Source: Candidatus Magasanikbacteria bacterium CG10_big_fil_rev_8_21_14_0_10_36_16
GTDB taxonomy: Bacteria; Patescibacteriota; Patescibacteriia; Magasanikbacterales; UBA922
Direction of reading: 5' to 3'
Assembly (NCBI GenBank): GCA_002773185.1
Contig: PFBU01000053.1
Coordinates: forward strand, 7,120 to 21,779
Length of the DNA stretch: 14,660 bases
The position numbers and the translations under genes are program-made. Of this stretch, positions 11,840 through 14,660 are shown one piece after another; the stretch's first letter is position 1; every line of letters begins with the position of its first letter. The notes under the pieces are model-generated. The model saw nothing but the letters and a program-made list of their open reading frames with translations. It had not been told where the DNA came from and ran no database searches.

Positions 11840-11888
11840 AATGAACTACCTCGTCAACTTGCTGCGAGGTAGTTCATTTATTTTTTTT
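11840..11888 (+). terminator. strong intrinsic terminator
   Basis: ATGAACTACCTCG (11841-11853) pairs perfectly with CGAGGTAGTTCAT (11865-11877), loop TCAACTTGCTG, then TTATTTTTTTT. The T-tract overlaps the stop codon of the convergent YibE/F gene. Confidence 0.92.
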
Positions 11889-13104
11889 AGTGATGATTTC
11901 TGTGGAATTTATTTTCGTGGATATATGAAATATCTCGTTTACTTAGAAAATGCGCAGCAATATAAGTAGAAATGGGTACTGCTAGAATAAGACTGATACT
12001 ACCTACCAAGGTGCGGATAATTTCTTCGGCCATAAATTGACTGTTGATAGTGTACCAGATAGGTGTATTTTGATAAACAGAAAATAATAAAAATAAGGGT
12101 AAAGAAGCACCAGCATAAGCTAAGACCAAGGTATTTACTAAAGATGAAATGTGTTCTTTGCCAACAACTAGAGCTCTTTTATTTAGTTCTTGTTTATTGA
12201 GGTTGGGATTGGCAAAACGTAATTCACCAACAACAGCGGTTTGGGCAGTGGTGATGTCATCAAGGACACCTAATGTACCAATAATTATACCAGCCAGTAA
12301 GAGACCTTGAAGATTGATATCACCAAATTGAGCAGTTTGTAAAAAGAAAGCATCTTCTGAACCTGTACCAAACAAAGTAGATATACGCACAAAGACGGTG
12401 GCTAGTCCTACAGATATGGCTAAAGTAATTAGGGTACTTAACATGGAGAGGTTGGTCCTATGATTGAAACCATGTGCCAAGTATAGTGAGACACCAACAA
12501 TAACAAGCGAACCAATAATAGTGATTAACAAAGGATTTGATCCTTTGGCTATTTGAGGAACAATAAAAAAACCTAAGACACAAATACTAAACAAGAGACC
12601 AAGTAAAGAGCCAAAACCTTTTAGGCGTCCAAAAATAAGGACAAGTATAATGAAGATAATAAATATGGCAATTAGAGAAGGAAGTCGGTAAGTATCAACA
12701 TAATTATAACTGACACTTCCGTCTATCAAATAGGTTTTGCTAATAACTATTTTTTCACCAATATTGTGGTGTTCTATTTTGTTGGTGACACTGATGGAAT
12801 TGAGATTTTTTACATTTACAAAGTTATTTTTTTCTGTTCCAGACAGAATTTTTACTTTGAAATTTTGGTATCTTTCGGTATAATTACCACCGTTTTGGTC
12901 ACGACTTTCCTCAGTGATGTCCAAAATTATGGCCTTACTGTATTCCATATCAGGGATTACTGTTAGTTCGGTGCTTGTGGTCGTGGTACTGGTTGAAGTA
13001 GCCGTATCTTGAGTGATATCTGGTGTGGTAGCTAGACTAGTAGAGGGTGATAAAACAAACAAAAAGAATAAAATAAGAGTAGGAATGAAATATTTTAATT
13101 TCAT
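11887..13104 (-). CDS. YibE/F family membrane protein
   Basis: A 405-aa polytopic membrane protein of the YibE/F family (PF07907), whose transport role is not established. It opens with a signal-like helix (MKLKYFIPTLILFFLFVLSP) and a Ser/Thr-rich stretch (about 30-48). A soluble beta-rich domain follows (about 50-135, with YQNFKVKILSGTEKNNFVNV), then about eight membrane segments from residue 140 on. Family hallmarks are present: GTLGVLDDITTAQTAVVGEL and, downstream, VGKEHISSLVNTLVLAYAGA followed by SLPLFLLF. It ends in a short His-rich tail (KFHRNHH). It is divergent from the zur gene; a shared regulatory region suggests, but does not prove, a link to metal homeostasis. Confidence 0.9.
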   Translation of the reverse strand: MKLKYFIPTLILFFLFVLSPSTSLATTPDITQDTATSTSTTTTSTELTVIPDMEYSKAIILDITEESRDQNGGNYTERYQNFKVKILSGTEKNNFVNVKNLNSISVTNKIEHHNIGEKIVISKTYLIDGSVSYNYVDTYRLPSLIAIFIIFIILVLIFGRLKGFGSLLGLLFSICVLGFFIVPQIAKGSNPLLITIIGSLVIVGVSLYLAHGFNHRTNLSMLSTLITLAISVGLATVFVRISTLFGTGSEDAFFLQTAQFGDINLQGLLLAGIIIGTLGVLDDITTAQTAVVGELRFANPNLNKQELNKRALVVGKEHISSLVNTLVLAYAGASLPLFLLFSVYQNTPIWYTINSQFMAEEIIRTLVGSISLILAVPISTYIAAHFLSKRDISYIHENKFHRNHH

Positions 13105-13137
13105 ATTTTGGGTTAACTGAGAATAAAATCAGCCTAT

Positions 13138-13143
13138 AGTATA
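13138..13143 (-). promoter_or_regulatory. -10 element of the YibE/F gene
   Basis: TATACT on the minus strand, 33 bp before the ATG; the -35 position holds only TAGCTA, so this promoter is weak or activator-dependent. Confidence 0.4.
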
Positions 13144-13165
13144 GCACAGTTGTGGATAAATAGCT

Positions 13166-13195
13166 ATTGCAAACCGTTCGCAATTATGATATATT
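13166..13195 (+). promoter_or_regulatory. zur promoter with overlapping 19-bp palindrome (candidate Zur box)
   Basis: The promoter is TTGCAA (13167-13172), 17 bp, TATATT (13190-13195). The sequence ATTGCAAACCGTTCGCAAT (13166-13184) is a palindrome with 8 of 9 pairs matching; it covers the -35 and most of the spacer, an ideal place for repressor binding. The ATG follows the -10 by 9 nt, so the message would be nearly leaderless. Operator identity is inferred from position and symmetry. Confidence 0.55.
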
Positions 13196-13204
13196 GTTTT
13201 TGTT

Positions 13205-13582
13205 ATGAAAGATATTTTGGCGCAATTGAAAAATAGTGGTTACAAGCTCACTCAGCCTCGCAAAAAGGTTTTGGATGTTTTGTTACACAATCATCAAGCA
13301 ATGTCTGCTCAAGATATTCATCAGAGAATACAAACTGTCAACAAAGCATCTGTTTATCGTGTTTTGAAATTGCTCCAAGATTTGGGCTTGTTAAATATTG
13401 AAAGTATAAATAATGAAAAATTGTATTGTCTGACCAAAGAACCTCACCATCATGTAATTTGTAAGAAATGTGGTTATAGTGAAGAAGTAGCTTGTACTTA
13501 TTCGTTTGGTGACTTCAAAAATTTTACTCATGTTCAACATCAACTAACTTTGACTGGACTTTGTAAAAAATGTAGTAAATAA
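13205..13582 (+). CDS. Fur-family regulator, probably Zur
   Basis: Metal-responsive transcription factor of 125 aa. The N-terminal winged helix (1-75) has GYKLTQPRKKVLDVL and the recognition segment NKASVYRVLKLLQDLGLL. The C-terminal dimerisation/metal domain starts at HHHVICKKCG (81-90). It contains the two structural-zinc CxxC pairs, C86/C89 and C120/C123, and the HHH triplet used for regulatory metal. The zinc-uptake lipoprotein gene 4 bp downstream points to Zur (zinc) rather than iron or peroxide sensing; Fur cannot be excluded from sequence alone. With zinc bound it would repress its own operon, probably through the palindrome at 13166-13184. Confidence 0.9.
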   Translation: MKDILAQLKNSGYKLTQPRKKVLDVLLHNHQAMSAQDIHQRIQTVNKASVYRVLKLLQDLGLLNIESINNEKLYCLTKEPHHHVICKKCGYSEEVACTYSFGDFKNFTHVQHQLTLTGLCKKCSK

Positions 13583-13586
13583 ATTT

Positions 13587-14513
13587 ATGTATAAAAAAAT
13601 AATTTTGTCTGTCGTTTTATTTTTGGGTTTTACTTTTATTTTTAGTGGTTGTACTTTTGGTAATTCAAATAGGCAAGAAAGTAATAATAAAATAAAAGTA
13701 GCTGCGACTATTTTTCCCCTTTATGATATTGTCAAAGAAATTGGTGGAGATAAAATTGATGCCAATCTGATTCTTCCTCCTGGAGTTAGTCCACATACTT
13801 TTGAGGTATCAACTTCACAAATAAAAAAAATGCAAGGTACAAAATTATTTTTTGTTATTGGACAAAATTTAGATAGTTGGGTGGGAGATATTTCTTCTTC
13901 AGTTTCTGAAGCCCAAACTATTGACTTAAGTTCTATAGTCAAATTGCAACAGCTTGATGAAAATAACTCTAATCATAAATCAGACAAAGATGGAGAAAAT
14001 AAAACTGGTTATGATCCACATTATTGGCTTAGTCCACAAAACGCTTATTTTATGGCTGAAGAAGTTATGAAACAACTTGTATTATTATCACCAGAAAATG
14101 AAAATTATTTTTTGGGTAATTACAACAATTTCGTAAATAAGTTGCAAAGTAAAGATATAGAGTGGAAAGAAAAAATAGGAGATTTAAAACAAAAAAATAT
14201 AGTTGTTTTTCATGATGCTTGGGGCTATTTTGCTGACCATTTTGGTTTGACTGTTGTCGGTACTTTTGAACCATTTCCTGGACAAGAACCAACTCCTCAA
14301 TATTTGAAAGAATTGCAAGTTGCTGTAAAAGATTATAATATCAAAGCCTTGTTTGCTGAACCACAACTGTCTCAAGATTCTATCAAGACTTTAGCAAAAG
14401 ATTTAGGAGTGGATATAAAAGTTTTGGATCCTACTGGTGGTGTGGAAGGACGTATGAGTTATATTGAGATGATGGATTTCAATGTAAATAATGTATATGA
14501 ATTGTTGAAATAA
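13587..14513 (+). CDS. znuA: zinc/manganese ABC transporter substrate-binding lipoprotein (ZnuA-type)
   Basis: Cluster A-I (ZnuA/TroA-like) metal-binding protein of 308 aa that delivers metal to an ABC importer. The signal peptide ends in the lipobox FIFSGC with lipidated Cys22. Metal ligands are found at the family positions: His70 (LPPGVSPHTFE), His145 (YDPHYWLSP), His209 (VVFHDAWGYF) and Asp281 (LDPTGG). A short charged loop with one His (NSNHKSDKDGENK, 127-139) sits where ZnuA proteins carry the His-rich loop, which mildly favours zinc. EPFPGQEPTPQYL and LFAEPQLS are typical. It starts 4 bp after the zur stop, so both form one operon. The permease and ATPase genes are not within the window. 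Confidence 0.92.
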   Translation: MYKKIILSVVLFLGFTFIFSGCTFGNSNRQESNNKIKVAATIFPLYDIVKEIGGDKIDANLILPPGVSPHTFEVSTSQIKKMQGTKLFFVIGQNLDSWVGDISSSVSEAQTIDLSSIVKLQQLDENNSNHKSDKDGENKTGYDPHYWLSPQNAYFMAEEVMKQLVLLSPENENYFLGNYNNFVNKLQSKDIEWKEKIGDLKQKNIVVFHDAWGYFADHFGLTVVGTFEPFPGQEPTPQYLKELQVAVKDYNIKALFAEPQLSQDSIKTLAKDLGVDIKVLDPTGGVEGRMSYIEMMDFNVNNVYELLK

Positions 14514-14553
14514 TTTTTTTATAAATTAAGATAGTAAATTATTTAAACTAGTA

Positions 14554-14638
14554 AATTGTCTCACTGATCCATTGTTCCATTGTGGTTTTTGAAGAGATGG
14601 TCAGTGTGACAATGGGACAATGAGGCAGTGGAACAATT
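14554..14638. repeat. 30-nt imperfect inverted repeat
   Basis: The arms 14554-14583 and 14609-14638 match at 24 of 30 positions around a 25-nt spacer. Each arm is itself built of short direct repeats of CATTGT/CCATTGT-type words. There is no T-tract, so it is not an ordinary terminator; no ORF covers it. It is the only structure seen between znuA and the window end. Confidence 0.65.
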
Positions 14639-14660
14639 GATTTGAATTTCTATTTAGATA

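Overview
The window is AT-rich, densely packed bacterial DNA that uses the standard bacterial code: TGA occurs as a stop, for example at 1498-1500 and 9780-9782, and Trp is encoded by TGG. Short proteins, weak or absent Shine-Dalgarno sites, very short 5' UTRs, small SET, DUF378 and YibE/F genes and a CPDGSYV-type cysteine module together suggest a Candidate Phyla Radiation (Patescibacteria/Parcubacteria-like) genome. That placement is an inference from gene style, not a phylogenetic result.

Layout. 1-3400: the 3' part of phosphoglycerate kinase; a small SET-domain gene broken by a 137-bp hairpin-rich insertion and a 1-nt frameshift; an AroQ-type chorismate mutase; a 197-bp cluster of hairpins with compensatory sequence changes; tryptophanyl-tRNA synthetase; a DUF378 membrane protein. 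3420-4580: a rhodanese/flavodoxin pair, then a promoter, a 16-codon Asn-rich leader ORF, an intrinsic terminator and a tRNA-Asn gene. 4590-5850: two proteins of unknown function. 5855-7700: a cold-shock protein and a DEAD-box helicase, divergently transcribed, each with a long leader; the helicase leader ends in a terminator that touches its start codon. 7800-9345: a lipoprotein with an FMN-binding domain plus its likely flavin transferase ApbE. 9477-11890: an MGMT-like protein, a LytR-CpsA-Psr protein and a membrane-anchored protein. 11887-14513: a YibE/F membrane protein (minus strand), diverging from a Fur/Zur regulator and a ZnuA-type metal-binding lipoprotein.

The most striking element is at 4320-4536. 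A TTGACA-17-TAAAGT promoter is followed almost at once by an ORF reading MIQLLNNNNLNNNNRE, with eight Asn codons. Three mutually exclusive RNA pairings (1:2, 2:3 antiterminator, 3:4 terminator) can be drawn downstream. The terminator U-run ends 2 nt before the tRNA-Asn (GTT) acceptor stem, so from the promoters visible here the tRNA can be transcribed only by read-through. This has the architecture of a trp-type attenuator in which shortage of charged tRNA-Asn would raise synthesis of tRNA-Asn itself. I know of no described example.

Other functional links: ApbE should flavinylate the lipoprotein encoded just upstream; Zur probably represses itself and znuA through a 19-bp palindrome over its promoter; Csp and the helicase form a plausible RNA-remodelling pair.
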